Source: CAYNGH01 sp964396845 (GTDB lineage: Bacteria; Vulcanimicrobiota; JAJTBE01; CAYNGH01). Taken from it: 21,601 nt of DNA. Each line of letters starts with the position of its first letter. Positions within the stretch are counted from its first letter, which is position 1. The notes beneath the pieces are model-generated. The model was given only the letters and a program-made list of their open reading frames with translations, made no database searches and had not been told where the DNA came from. The stretch is from positions 1 through 21,601 of the forward strand of contig CAYNGH010000044.1 in the NCBI GenBank assembly GCA_964396845.1, in the 5' to 3' direction. This document shows, one piece after another, positions 14,808 through 21,601 of this stretch. The position numbers and the translations under genes were made by a program.

Positions 14808-15740
14808 TTATGATTCCAACCGGGCCTTCATCATCTGAAGCATTTTCTTGGCTACATTTTTGTTGGAAGTCAACTCCAGCCCCTTTATACCCGGGGAAGA
14901 GTTAACCTCCAGCACCTTCCACTTGGTGCCGTCCTGAATTATATCCACCCCCGCCAGCTCCAGGCCCAGAATACGGGCAGCCTCTATGGCAAGATTCTTC
15001 TGCAGGGCCGATGGAGTCATAATCTCCAATTTACCTCCCCGGGAGAAATTTGATCGGAGAAGCCCCCCGGTCCCGGTGAGGGAGTCTTCATCGCCTTCCA
15101 TAATGATTTTTGCCATAGTTTCCGTTTCATCAGGCACACAACGGGCAGCCCCCAGAACCTTGTTGAAAAGAACCAGGAGCCGGACTGTCTGTCCCCTGGA
15201 ATTACGGGCATATCTTTCCACCATCAGATTCGCCTTGTGTGCCCACAGAGTCTGAGCACAGGCCATGAGAGTTTCCCGGCATGTGCAGTAGATCACTCCA
15301 ATTCCCCTGGTACCGTAGATTGTTTTGAGAAAAACGGGATAACCGCCGACAGCTTCGACTGCGCTGTCCAGATGATCCACCTGGTGAACTGCCATAGATG
15401 CCATCACCGGCATACTGGCCCGGGCAAGATAAGCCGAGGTATGAAACTTGTTTCCGCAAATCTCAACAGAAGAAGGATTGTTGATGACGGGAGTTCCCGA
15501 CATTTCAAGAAGTCTTGCTGCCAGATGAAAAAACTCTTTATCCTCCCGGTATGGAGGAGTTCTCAGGATCCCAAGGCTGTAGCCTTCCTGGGGTTTCCCC
15601 CCGAAAACTACCCGGTGATGGGTAAAAGAACACTCCAGGGGATTGATAACATCCACCTTGATCCCCAGTTTATGGCCTTCTTTGACAAAACGGGCATTGA
15701 AATGTGCCTTTGGGGACTTGGAGAGTATGAGAATTTTCAA
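14808..15740 (-). CDS. RimK/LysX-like ATP-grasp ligase
   Basis: A 310-residue ATP-grasp enzyme of the RimK type, which joins an amino acid (often Glu) or similar group to a carboxylate on a protein or peptide using ATP. Visible are the RimK N-terminal strand MKILILSKSP, VINNPSSVEICGNKFHTSAYLARASMPV (partly conserved), FLKTIYGTRGIGV (ATP-binding lysine and glycine loop), LMVERY, and VLEVNSSPGIKGLE (Mg-binding Glu and Asn). Start is TTG with AAGGA and GGTGA sites upstream. Substrates are unknown: no S6, LysW or coenzyme F420 partner lies nearby. It is the last gene of the minus-strand run, 47 nt after the GreA-like gene. Confidence 0.87.
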   Translation of the reverse strand: MKILILSKSPKAHFNARFVKEGHKLGIKVDVINPLECSFTHHRVVFGGKPQEGYSLGILRTPPYREDKEFFHLAARLLEMSGTPVINNPSSVEICGNKFHTSAYLARASMPVMASMAVHQVDHLDSAVEAVGGYPVFLKTIYGTRGIGVIYCTCRETLMACAQTLWAHKANLMVERYARNSRGQTVRLLVLFNKVLGAARCVPDETETMAKIIMEGDEDSLTGTGGLLRSNFSRGGKLEIMTPSALQKNLAIEAARILGLELAGVDIIQDGTKWKVLEVNSSPGIKGLELTSNKNVAKKMLQMMKARLES

Positions 15741-15787
15741 TTTGTCACCGGTCCTTAAGAAAGTGATATATATCTGTCAAGTCAAAA

Positions 15788-16276
15788 TCAGGGAGTGTTG
15801 ATAATTTCAATAACCTTGTAACGGGCCTTGCCCAGAGGGACTTCAACTTCCACCATTTCACTTCGCTTTTTGTTCATAAGGGCTCCCCCCACAGGGGATT
15901 CATCAGAGATGCGGGGTATCTTCCGGGAAGGATCCGACTCCTGGGTGGACACCAGCTCAAACTGCAGAGTTTTCCCCTCGTCAACCATCTCCACGGTGAC
16001 AGTGGTGCCTACATCCACCACCTCTGCAGTCACATCGGATTTATCAAGGATTACTGCGTTGCGCAGGACTTTTTCAAGCTTGAGAATCTCTTGTTCCAGC
16101 TTGGCCTGTTCTGCCTTGGCATTTTCGTATTCGGTGTTTTCCTCCAGCTGGCCGAATTCCTTGGCCTGACGGATTCTCTCGGCAACCTCCGCCCTGGCGT
16201 GGGTACGCATGAACTTGAGCTTTTTCTCGATCTGCTTATATCCGTCCCTGGTGAGTTTATAAACCTTTTCGGTCAT
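15788..16276 (-). CDS. greA: GreA/GreB-family transcription factor with altered coiled-coil tip
   Basis: A 162-residue GreA-family protein: N-terminal coiled coil (about 5-75) and a C-terminal FKBP-like domain with SPVGGALMNKKRSE and VEVEVPLGKARYKV. GreA enters the RNA polymerase secondary channel and rescues backtracked complexes. The tip reads EFGQLEEN: Gln43 replaces the Asp (E. coli Asp41) that helps hold catalytic Mg, while Glu46 (E. coli Glu44) is kept. Cleavage stimulation may be weak or absent. The frame opens at a TTG (16282), but GAGGAG at 16284-16289 has 7-nt spacing to the ATG at 16276 and 1 nt to the TTG, so ATG is the start. It lies 25 nt after the quinate-dehydrogenase-like gene. 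Confidence 0.92.
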   Translation of the reverse strand: MTEKVYKLTRDGYKQIEKKLKFMRTHARAEVAERIRQAKEFGQLEENTEYENAKAEQAKLEQEILKLEKVLRNAVILDKSDVTAEVVDVGTTVTVEMVDEGKTLQFELVSTQESDPSRKIPRISDESPVGGALMNKKRSEMVEVEVPLGKARYKVIEIINTP

Positions 16277-16301
16277 ATTCAATCTCCTCGCATTAATTCA
16301 A

Positions 16302-17243
16302 TTAACAGGAAACCCGGTGGCATGCCTCGTCGGGATTAAGCTCCACGATACGGGGCTTCAGATTCAGCCTCGCGATTGTGTCCATGTAATCCTCCCGGCT
16401 GATGTCTTCCCATTTCTTGCCGATTATGGACAACAGAGCCGCCTCCAGGACATTGGTCCCGAAAGAACGCCCCTGGATCTCCGGAGTGGTGGTAACCAGA
16501 TACCGGACTCCCCGGCCTTTCAGATTTTCCAGATCCTCTCTTACCACGGTGTTGGTGATTATATCCCGGCCCGCAAGGCTTTCAGGAAGATAACGGCGGA
16601 TAAAATGAAAATCCCCGGCAATAATCCCGGCCCAGTCAAAAAGCTTCTGATGCTTCGGCATTATCTGGGCGTATGTATCCTGCTTGCTCCCGGTGGGATA
16701 AAAGAAACCGATGGGCAGACGGCTTATCTCGGGCAGAAGCCTGTCGGCATATTCTTCCAGTTCGTCCAGGCTTGTAATCTCTTCATCCCGATCCAGGGCA
16801 AAAATCAGATCCCCGAATACCATATTGCATCCAGCTCTGGTGAGGCTTTCTGCCATGCCGAAACGATCCATCCCACAGACCAGCAGGCAGTTGGTTCCCT
16901 TAAAATTAAACCGGGGGTCCTGTTCCAGCTGGCTTATCACCCACCGTTCAAGACTGTTCTTCAACCCGGATCCGTCCACCACGGGAGTAATCTTCACCGC
17001 ATTCATCAGCTTGATTCCATATTTCAGCTCATACCGTTTTGTCCGGGAATAGAGATATATGTCAGCACCGCCGATACCGATGGCATCCACCTTCCCGTCA
17101 AGTTCCGACAGCATTTTGCAGGCGGCGCGAAAATCGCCGTCGGTTCCCCGGCGGCTTATTTCAAAATCCTCTCCCATCAGGTTAACCCGGGCGGTATGAT
17201 CCCGCCGGGAAGACCCAAGGCTGACACTGACAATTTTTTTCAA
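16302..17243 (-). CDS. Conserved protein often labelled quinate 5-dehydrogenase, function unproven
   Basis: A 313-residue protein. I recall near relatives beginning with the same MKKIVSVSLGSS start in anaerobic Firmicutes, usually labelled quinate 5-dehydrogenase. I see a glycine-rich GIGGADIYLY turn (about 55-64), LLVCGMDRFGMAESL (about 121-135), and VTTTPEIQGRSFGTNVLEAA near residue 260. The usual shikimate/quinate dehydrogenase substrate motif is not visible, so the label is doubtful. Nine codons are... the frame extends three codons farther to a TTG at 17252, but that TTG touches the GGAG site (17253-17256); TTG at 17243 has 9-nt spacing. It lies 19 nt after the acyl-ACP-reductase-like gene. 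Confidence 0.7.
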   Translation of the reverse strand: MKKIVSVSLGSSRRDHTARVNLMGEDFEISRRGTDGDFRAACKMLSELDGKVDAIGIGGADIYLYSRTKRYELKYGIKLMNAVKITPVVDGSGLKNSLERWVISQLEQDPRFNFKGTNCLLVCGMDRFGMAESLTRAGCNMVFGDLIFALDRDEEITSLDELEEYADRLLPEISRLPIGFFYPTGSKQDTYAQIMPKHQKLFDWAGIIAGDFHFIRRYLPESLAGRDIITNTVVREDLENLKGRGVRYLVTTTPEIQGRSFGTNVLEAALLSIIGKKWEDISREDYMDTIARLNLKPRIVELNPDEACHRVSC

Positions 17244-17262
17244 CTCAATCAACTCCAGAATA

Positions 17263-18351
17263 TTACTTGCATGCGGCCTTCTTCATCAAGGCATTCTGGT
17301 GAATCCTCTCCACCTCTTCATCGCTGAGAAACTGTTCAAAACTGCGGAATCCAGCCAGTTTGAAACCATGTTTTCTGGCCAGTCCTTCAATCTCCTTGAC
17401 CTTTTCTAATTTTATTCCACGGCCCAGGCTGAAGTTTTCAAAACGTCCCTCCAGGGCAAGGATGATGGTTTCAGCCATACAGGCCAGAGAAACATTAGGG
17501 GGATAGCCGAAATCATAGTTGAAGTTCACATTTTCCCCCGGCACCTGCACAACTCCCCCTTCGATTACCAACACATCGGGGCGGAGTTTCTGGACTTCCC
17601 GGCTCACATCGTGGGGAAGGGACACATCGCACACCACAGCGCCGGGCTTGAGGAAATCCGCCATTATTATGTTTCCCGCGCTGGATGTGGCAGTTATGAT
17701 AATATCCGCATCCTGGATTCCCGATGCGATGTCGGTGGTATATTCAACGGGGTTGCTGTTGTTTTCCCTGAGGATGGAGCAGACCTTTTCCAGCCTTTTT
17801 TCAGATCGGGCGATGAGGGTCATGCGCCGGCATTCCCGCACCAGATATTGAGCGCAGGCCTTGCCGATGGATCCTGAAGCGCCAATCACCGCAATGTGAG
17901 CTTCTGACAGACGGATCCCCATGCGATCCGCCGCAGCCTGGGCTCCCTCCAGAGATGTTGCAATGGTGTAGGAATTTCCGCTGGTCACTGCCATCTTTGT
18001 GGATTTTGCCAGGGTAATCCCCGCATCACCCATCACCGCAGTGTATCCTCCCAGCCCTATGATTTGCGCTCCCAAATCTTCGGCCACCTTAACTCCACGG
18101 TATATCTTGTCCATCACATATTGTCGATCCATATTGACAAACTGACTGGGAAGCAGAGGAACCGCAATAAACCAGCCCTCCACTTCCTGACCGGTTTTGG
18201 ACATGATCCCCACTATGTCTGAACGCTTGTGAACAGGCATCCAGTCAAGAACCTTCTCGATAAGATCCTGCCTCTTGTTGGCGGCCTTCGGCTCAAGACG
18301 GACCACATCCTTCATGTCCAGAGGATGTATTAAAAATGCAAACTTATTCAA
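17263..18351 (-). CDS. Long-chain acyl-ACP/acyl-CoA reductase homologue (cyanobacterial AAR type)
   Basis: A 362-residue protein with the full layout of cyanobacterial acyl-ACP reductase, which reduces fatty acyl thioesters to aldehydes with NADPH. Matches are LGGYTAVMGD (99-108; AAR has GGFTSIIFEN), TSGNSYT (123-129; TTGNTHT), the dinucleotide turn GASGSIGKA (157-165), EGGVVQVPG (264-272), and VSLACMAETIILALEGRF with Cys291 at the position of the acyl-binding Cys of AAR (Cys294 in the S. elongatus protein), then ENFSLGRGIKLEKVKEI. It also resembles shikimate dehydrogenases through its Rossmann fold. TTG start with GGAGG at 8-nt spacing. No aldehyde-deformylating oxygenase lies nearby. The neighbours are an SRPBCC gene and an aminotransferase gene. 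Confidence 0.82.
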   Translation of the reverse strand: MNKFAFLIHPLDMKDVVRLEPKAANKRQDLIEKVLDWMPVHKRSDIVGIMSKTGQEVEGWFIAVPLLPSQFVNMDRQYVMDKIYRGVKVAEDLGAQIIGLGGYTAVMGDAGITLAKSTKMAVTSGNSYTIATSLEGAQAAADRMGIRLSEAHIAVIGASGSIGKACAQYLVRECRRMTLIARSEKRLEKVCSILRENNSNPVEYTTDIASGIQDADIIITATSSAGNIIMADFLKPGAVVCDVSLPHDVSREVQKLRPDVLVIEGGVVQVPGENVNFNYDFGYPPNVSLACMAETIILALEGRFENFSLGRGIKLEKVKEIEGLARKHGFKLAGFRSFEQFLSDEEVERIHQNALMKKAACK

Positions 18352-18379
18352 GAACTTATCCTCCTGCTCCAGGTCCTGA

Positions 18380-18814
18380 TTATCCTTCGATCTTATCTTT
18401 CATTCCCTGAAGCATCATTTCCGAGTTTTCCCGAACTTTTTCCTGCAGGGTGGGCCCGATGAGTTCTGTGAGGGATGGCATCCCAAAGTCATAATCAACT
18501 CCCAGGACTACCCGGCAGCCTTTATTTTCCGGAGTAAAAATCCACTCCCCTTCAAACTTGTCCAGGTCCCCTTCAATCATCCGGTAGGCAATCTTCAACT
18601 GTTCGTGGTCAAAGTTGTCTTCTTCTGTCCAGATGAGGGGAGTCCCCTCGATATTGGACACCCATTCGCTGATCTGGCTGGTTCCGTTTTTCTCCAGCAC
18701 ATTCACTTCCTCCACATCTTTCATGTATTGAGGAAATTTTTCCATATCCTTGGCTATTTCAAACACATCCCTGGGATCTCCATTGATGTATATAGTAGAT
18801 TCTACATATGGCAT
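18380..18814 (-). CDS. SRPBCC/START-like (polyketide cyclase/COQ10-type) protein
   Basis: A 144-residue protein of the SRPBCC helix-grip fold, with VESTIYINGDPRDVFEIAKD, FPQYMKDVEEV, an internal strand region, GEWIFTPENKGCRVVLGVDYDF and a long C-terminal helix. The fold makes a deep hydrophobic pocket that binds lipids, polyketides or isoprenoids, and most members carry or shape a hydrophobic ligand rather than catalyse. The ATG has GGAGG (18822-18826) at 7-nt spacing. It lies 15 nt after the aminotransferase and 28 nt before the acyl reductase, so a role in handling a hydrophobic intermediate for them is a natural guess. Confidence 0.83.
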   Translation of the reverse strand: MPYVESTIYINGDPRDVFEIAKDMEKFPQYMKDVEEVNVLEKNGTSQISEWVSNIEGTPLIWTEEDNFDHEQLKIAYRMIEGDLDKFEGEWIFTPENKGCRVVLGVDYDFGMPSLTELIGPTLQEKVRENSEMMLQGMKDKIEG

Positions 18815-18829
18815 TGGACAACCTCCAAA

Positions 18830-20098
18830 TTATTCAAAGCGTTGACGGGTCTGCTCCAGAGATTCTTCCAGGGCTGACAGGCAAAGATCAATCTCCTGGC
18901 TTTTTACATTCAGGGGAGGCTCGAAGCGAATAACCCTGGGCTTGTTAAGGGTATAAACGGCAATTACCCGCCGTTTGGCCATCTCCATTATCAGAGAACC
19001 GCCGAATTTCTCCTGAGTCATTTCCATCCCTATCATCAGGCCCTTTCCCCGCACCTGGGCTATGAGATCTTCATACCTGCCGGCCAGTTTCAAAAGACCA
19101 TCCATGAGATACTTGCCCATGACCCCGGAGTTTTCCACCAGGCCTTCATCTTCAATGACCCTGATGGTTTCCAGGGCTGCCCGGCAGGCCATCTCTCCTC
19201 CGCCAAAGGTGGATGTATGGATGGTGGGGTTCTGTCGGAAGGCTTCCCACACCCGGGGAGTTCCCATAAAAGCTCCCACAGGCATCACCCCGCCTCCCAG
19301 AGCTTTGGCAAGACACATCATATCCGGGGATACATTCCAGTGTTCCATGGCAAACATTTTTCCTGTACGTCCCAGGCCGGTCTGGACTTCGTCGGCAATA
19401 AGAAGAATACCCTTCTTTGTGCAGAGTCTGCGGACTCCCCCGAGATAATCGTCGGGAGGAAGCATGATCCCCCCTTCTCCCTGAATAGGCTCCAGCAGGA
19501 CCGCTGCGGTATCGTCATCCATGGCCTGTTCCATGGCGGACATATCCCCGAAGGGAACCTGTTCCATCCGGGGAAGCAAGGGATGAAAGCCTTCTTTAAA
19601 AAGATCCCTGCCACTGGCGGAAAGGGCTCCCAGGGTTTTGCCATGGAAAGAATTGCACGCGGCGATAATCTTGCTCTTGCCTGTGGCCAGCCGGGCAGTT
19701 TTGATGGCGCCTTCCACTGCTTCTGCTCCGCTGTTGCAAAGAAAAGAAAAAGTAAGTTCTCCCGGTGCAATCCGGGCCAGTTCCCGGCAGAGTTCCGCCA
19801 GCACTCCGTTGAAGAAAACCTTGGCCGACAGGGGCATCTGATCCAGCTGATCCTTGACCGCAGAGATTATGCGGGGATGCCGGTGCCCCAGGGAAAAGAC
19901 CCCGTAACCGCCGGCAAAATCCAGGAAACCTTCTCCCTGCAGGTTATACACATAACTTCCCAGGGCGTGATGTTCCACGGTGCCGTATCCCGACAGTTTC
20001 AAGAGCCGGGACAGAGTGGGATTGTGAAACTGTCGGTACTGACGTTCCACTTCCCTCTGAATCTTTGCCGGGGGGCAGGTTTCCACAAGATTGTTCAT
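18830..20098 (-). CDS. Class III PLP aminotransferase, PatA/YgjG-like
   Basis: A 422-residue class III (ornithine/omega-amine type) aminotransferase. It has CNSGAEAVEGAIKTAR (121-136), SFHGKTLGALSASG (150-163), EPIQGEGG (203-210), LIADEVQTGLGRTG with PLP-pairing D236, the PLP lysine K265 in MCLAKALGGGVMPVGA, and TSTFGG. Many stretches are close to E. coli putrescine aminotransferase (YgjG), which forms an aldehyde from a terminal diamine, so an omega-amine/aldehyde reaction is likely; the substrate is not known. The frame opens further upstream to 20281, but the ATG at 20098 has a GGAG site at 9-nt spacing and matches the family start. It is the first gene of the minus run. Confidence 0.9.
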   Translation of the reverse strand: MNNLVETCPPAKIQREVERQYRQFHNPTLSRLLKLSGYGTVEHHALGSYVYNLQGEGFLDFAGGYGVFSLGHRHPRIISAVKDQLDQMPLSAKVFFNGVLAELCRELARIAPGELTFSFLCNSGAEAVEGAIKTARLATGKSKIIAACNSFHGKTLGALSASGRDLFKEGFHPLLPRMEQVPFGDMSAMEQAMDDDTAAVLLEPIQGEGGIMLPPDDYLGGVRRLCTKKGILLIADEVQTGLGRTGKMFAMEHWNVSPDMMCLAKALGGGVMPVGAFMGTPRVWEAFRQNPTIHTSTFGGGEMACRAALETIRVIEDEGLVENSGVMGKYLMDGLLKLAGRYEDLIAQVRGKGLMIGMEMTQEKFGGSLIMEMAKRRVIAVYTLNKPRVIRFEPPLNVKSQEIDLCLSALEESLEQTRQRFE

Positions 20099-20168
20099 GA
20101 GAGGCTTCTCCAGAGAAATAGTCCCCATTGCGGGATAAAACCGCAGAATAATTCGACGAAGCCCTTCA

Positions 20169-20238
20169 ATATCCTTCAAGCATATCCTTCCCCATAGACC
20201 GGGAAAAAAAGGATATGGGACATACTGGAAGGAATATG
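20169..20238. repeat. Repeated ATATCCTT motifs between divergent genes
   Basis: ATATCCTTC occurs at 20169-20177 and 20182-20190. CATATCCTT (20181-20189) and its exact complement AAGGATATG (20209-20217) form a 9-bp inverted repeat with a 19-nt gap, and an imperfect AAGGAATATG lies at 20229-20238. The array sits between the aminotransferase and nupC genes and could be a regulator's operator. Confidence 0.45.
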
Positions 20239-20265
20239 CAAAAAAAACAGAAGAGAAAAAACAAC

Positions 20266-20271
20266 AAGGAG
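20266..20271 (+). promoter_or_regulatory. Ribosome binding site of the nucleoside transporter gene
   Basis: AAGGAG lies 9 nt before the ATG at 20281 and supports it as the start. The leader before it is purine- and A-rich. Confidence 0.7.
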
Positions 20272-20280
20272 ATTGCATCA

Positions 20281-21601
20281 ATGGATCAGATGGGCTATTT
20301 CTTCAAGGGGTTCATAGGAATTGCGGTAATGCTGGGAATCGCACTGCTGGCATCCCGAAACCGCCGGAAGGTTTCCTGGAAACTGGTGGCTGCGGGCACC
20401 TTGTTGCAGTTCTTTTTTGCTTTCCTGGTATTAATGACCCCCATGGGCAAGTCATTTTTTGCCGCTTTCAATGATGCTGTGCTTAAGGTACTGGGCTTCT
20501 CGGATCAGGGGGCTTCCTTCATCTTCGGCAACCTGGTCAGCGATTTCAGTATCGGGGCGATTTTTGCCTTCAAGGTTCTGCCCACCATCATCTTCTTTTC
20601 ATCCCTGATCAGCGTTCTTTACTATCTGGGAGTAATGCAGCAGATTGTCAAGGTTTTTGCAGTTCTGATGATGAAAATTCTCGGAACCTCAGGAGCAGAA
20701 ACCCTGTCCTGCTCGGCAAATATCTTTGTGGGCCAGACCGAGGCCCCACTGCTCATCAAACCCTTCGTAGAAACCATGACCCCGTCGGAGCTTCTCACCA
20801 TCATGACTGGAGGTTTCGCCACAGTGGCTGGCGGAGTCATGGCAGCGTATGTGGGGATGCTGGTTAACACCTTCCCGGACATTGCGGGACACCTCCTTTC
20901 CGCATCCATAATGAATGCTCCCGGCGCAATTGTGATGTCAAAGATTATTCTGCCGGAAACAGGAGAGCCGAAAACCAAGGGTGAAGTCAAGGTGGACCTG
21001 CCCCTCACCGATGCCAATATCATCGACGCTGCAGCCAACGGCGCAGGACAGGGCCTCCAGCAGGCACTGAACGTGGGAGCAATGCTCCTGGCTTTTATAG
21101 CCCTCATCGGCATGATAGACTTTGGAATCTCAAGACTCGGGGCAGTTCTCCTCAACGATCCTTCCCTTTCGGTAACGGCAACGGGAGAGAAGGCAATGGT
21201 CTGGATATTCCCTGCCCTGTTCTTCTACAAGATGCTGGTGCTTCTGGGGTTTGGGTTCATTCTTGGGATGATTTTCTCTAAATCGAAGAAAACCTCAGCC
21301 TTTGCAGGAAAACTGGGCAAGTCCCTGAGCATGAATCCAAGGCACTCATCTTACACTCTGGGGATGCTCATATCCCTGGCGGTGGTCTTTATCTTCCACA
21401 TTGCCGGGAATGCCTTCGGCGGGAAGATCCCCTATGATCAGCTGAATATGTCCTTGATATTCGGATGGGTTTTTGCTCCGGTGGCCTGGGTCATGGGAGT
21501 CCCCTGGAAGGACTGTGTCACTGTCGGGGGCCTCTTTGGACTGAGGCTGGTTATAAACGAATTCGTATCATATGCGGAGCTGGCCAAAATGCTCAATGAC
21601 G
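20281..21601 (+). CDS. nupC: NupC/CNT-family concentrative nucleoside transporter, 3' end missing
   Basis: An open frame of 440 codons runs off the window end. It encodes an inner-membrane protein that imports nucleosides with Na+ or H+. Family marks are GNLVSDFSIGAIFAFKVLP, TSGAETLSCSANIFVGQTEA (141-155) with the GQTE nucleobase-binding motif (151-154), GGFATVAGGVMAAYVGML, and near the end GLRLVINEFVSY with the NEFV motif (426-429). Helices are spread throughout, the first at about residues 6-24. The start is supported by an AAGGAG site 9 nt upstream. Already slightly longer than E. coli NupC (400). Divergent from the aminotransferase operon. Confidence 0.95.
   Translation, partial: MDQMGYFFKGFIGIAVMLGIALLASRNRRKVSWKLVAAGTLLQFFFAFLVLMTPMGKSFFAAFNDAVLKVLGFSDQGASFIFGNLVSDFSIGAIFAFKVLPTIIFFSSLISVLYYLGVMQQIVKVFAVLMMKILGTSGAETLSCSANIFVGQTEAPLLIKPFVETMTPSELLTIMTGGFATVAGGVMAAYVGMLVNTFPDIAGHLLSASIMNAPGAIVMSKIILPETGEPKTKGEVKVDLPLTDANIIDAAANGAGQGLQQALNVGAMLLAFIALIGMIDFGISRLGAVLLNDPSLSVTATGEKAMVWIFPALFFYKMLVLLGFGFILGMIFSKSKKTSAFAGKLGKSLSMNPRHSSYTLGMLISLAVVFIFHIAGNAFGGKIPYDQLNMSLIFGWVFAPVAWVMGVPWKDCVTVGGLFGLRLVINEFVSYAELAKMLND

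Noticed and set aside
15752..15780. TTGACA upstream of the RimK-like gene as an internal promoter
   Set aside because: No acceptable -10 box lies 16-18 nt downstream; TAAGGA at 17 nt is poor.
16317..17327. 336-codon open frame on the + strand
   Set aside because: It is antisense to the quinate-dehydrogenase-like gene, has shadow-type composition and no ribosome site; the minus-strand gene fits operon spacing.
19217..20197. 326-codon open frame on the + strand
   Set aside because: It is antisense to the aminotransferase, whose catalytic motifs are unmistakable.
20099..20281. N-terminal extension of the aminotransferase to a start at 20281
   Set aside because: The extra 61 residues match nothing in the family, would overlap the nupC leader, and the ATG at 20098 has a well-placed GGAG.
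1..21601. CRISPR array, tRNA/rRNA genes, insertion sequence or prophage
   Set aside because: I saw no regular repeat-spacer pattern, no tRNA-like cloverleaf, no transposase or phage gene, and no terminal inverted repeats.

Overview
The window is a dense bacterial chromosome segment (about 52% G+C by eye) with 20 protein-coding genes, no RNA genes, no CRISPR array and no insertion sequence. Both ends cut genes: the ribulose-phosphate epimerase gene lacks its start and the nucleoside transporter gene lacks its end. The lineage is not certain. Many TTG starts with strong Shine-Dalgarno sites, MutS2, a UPF0237-like ACT protein, two single-unit TrkA genes and a gene cluster that I recall from anaerobic Firmicutes all suggest a Firmicutes-like or deep-branching, probably anaerobic bacterium. 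I would not name a genus.

Layout. Bases 1-3315 (+) hold a tightly coupled run: rpe (partial), a histone-deacetylase-family amidohydrolase, a TPR lipoprotein and a class II aldolase, with overlaps of 1 and 4 nt at two of the junctions. Bases 3319-6036 (-) hold mutS2 followed by a small ACT-domain gene, behind a near-consensus sigma-70 promoter. A divergent membrane-anchored beta-propeller gene follows (6171-7415, +). Bases 7427-11537 (-) hold a Ser/Thr kinase with an N-terminal RanBP2-type zinc finger, a GT87-type membrane glycosyltransferase, an AlbA_2 (Schlafen-type) protein and a small acidic helical protein that overlaps it by 4 nt. An AT-rich intergenic island (about 11540-11770) with hairpins precedes a cysteine-rich small protein (+), which ends at a good terminator. 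Two coupled TrkA genes (-), a DUF72 gene (+) and then a long minus-strand run complete the window.

That last run (20098 down to 14808) is the most interesting part: PatA-like class III aminotransferase, SRPBCC lipid-binding-fold protein, a homologue of cyanobacterial acyl-ACP reductase with the catalytic Cys kept, a conserved protein often labelled quinate dehydrogenase, a GreA-family factor lacking one of the two acidic tip residues, and a RimK-like ATP-grasp ligase. Gaps are 15, 28, 19, 25 and 47 nt. The first four genes suggest an undescribed pathway that makes or uses a fatty or other long-chain aldehyde and interconverts it with an amine. This is an inference from gene content. A CNT-family nucleoside transporter is divergent from this operon across a 182-nt region with repeated ATATCCTT motifs.
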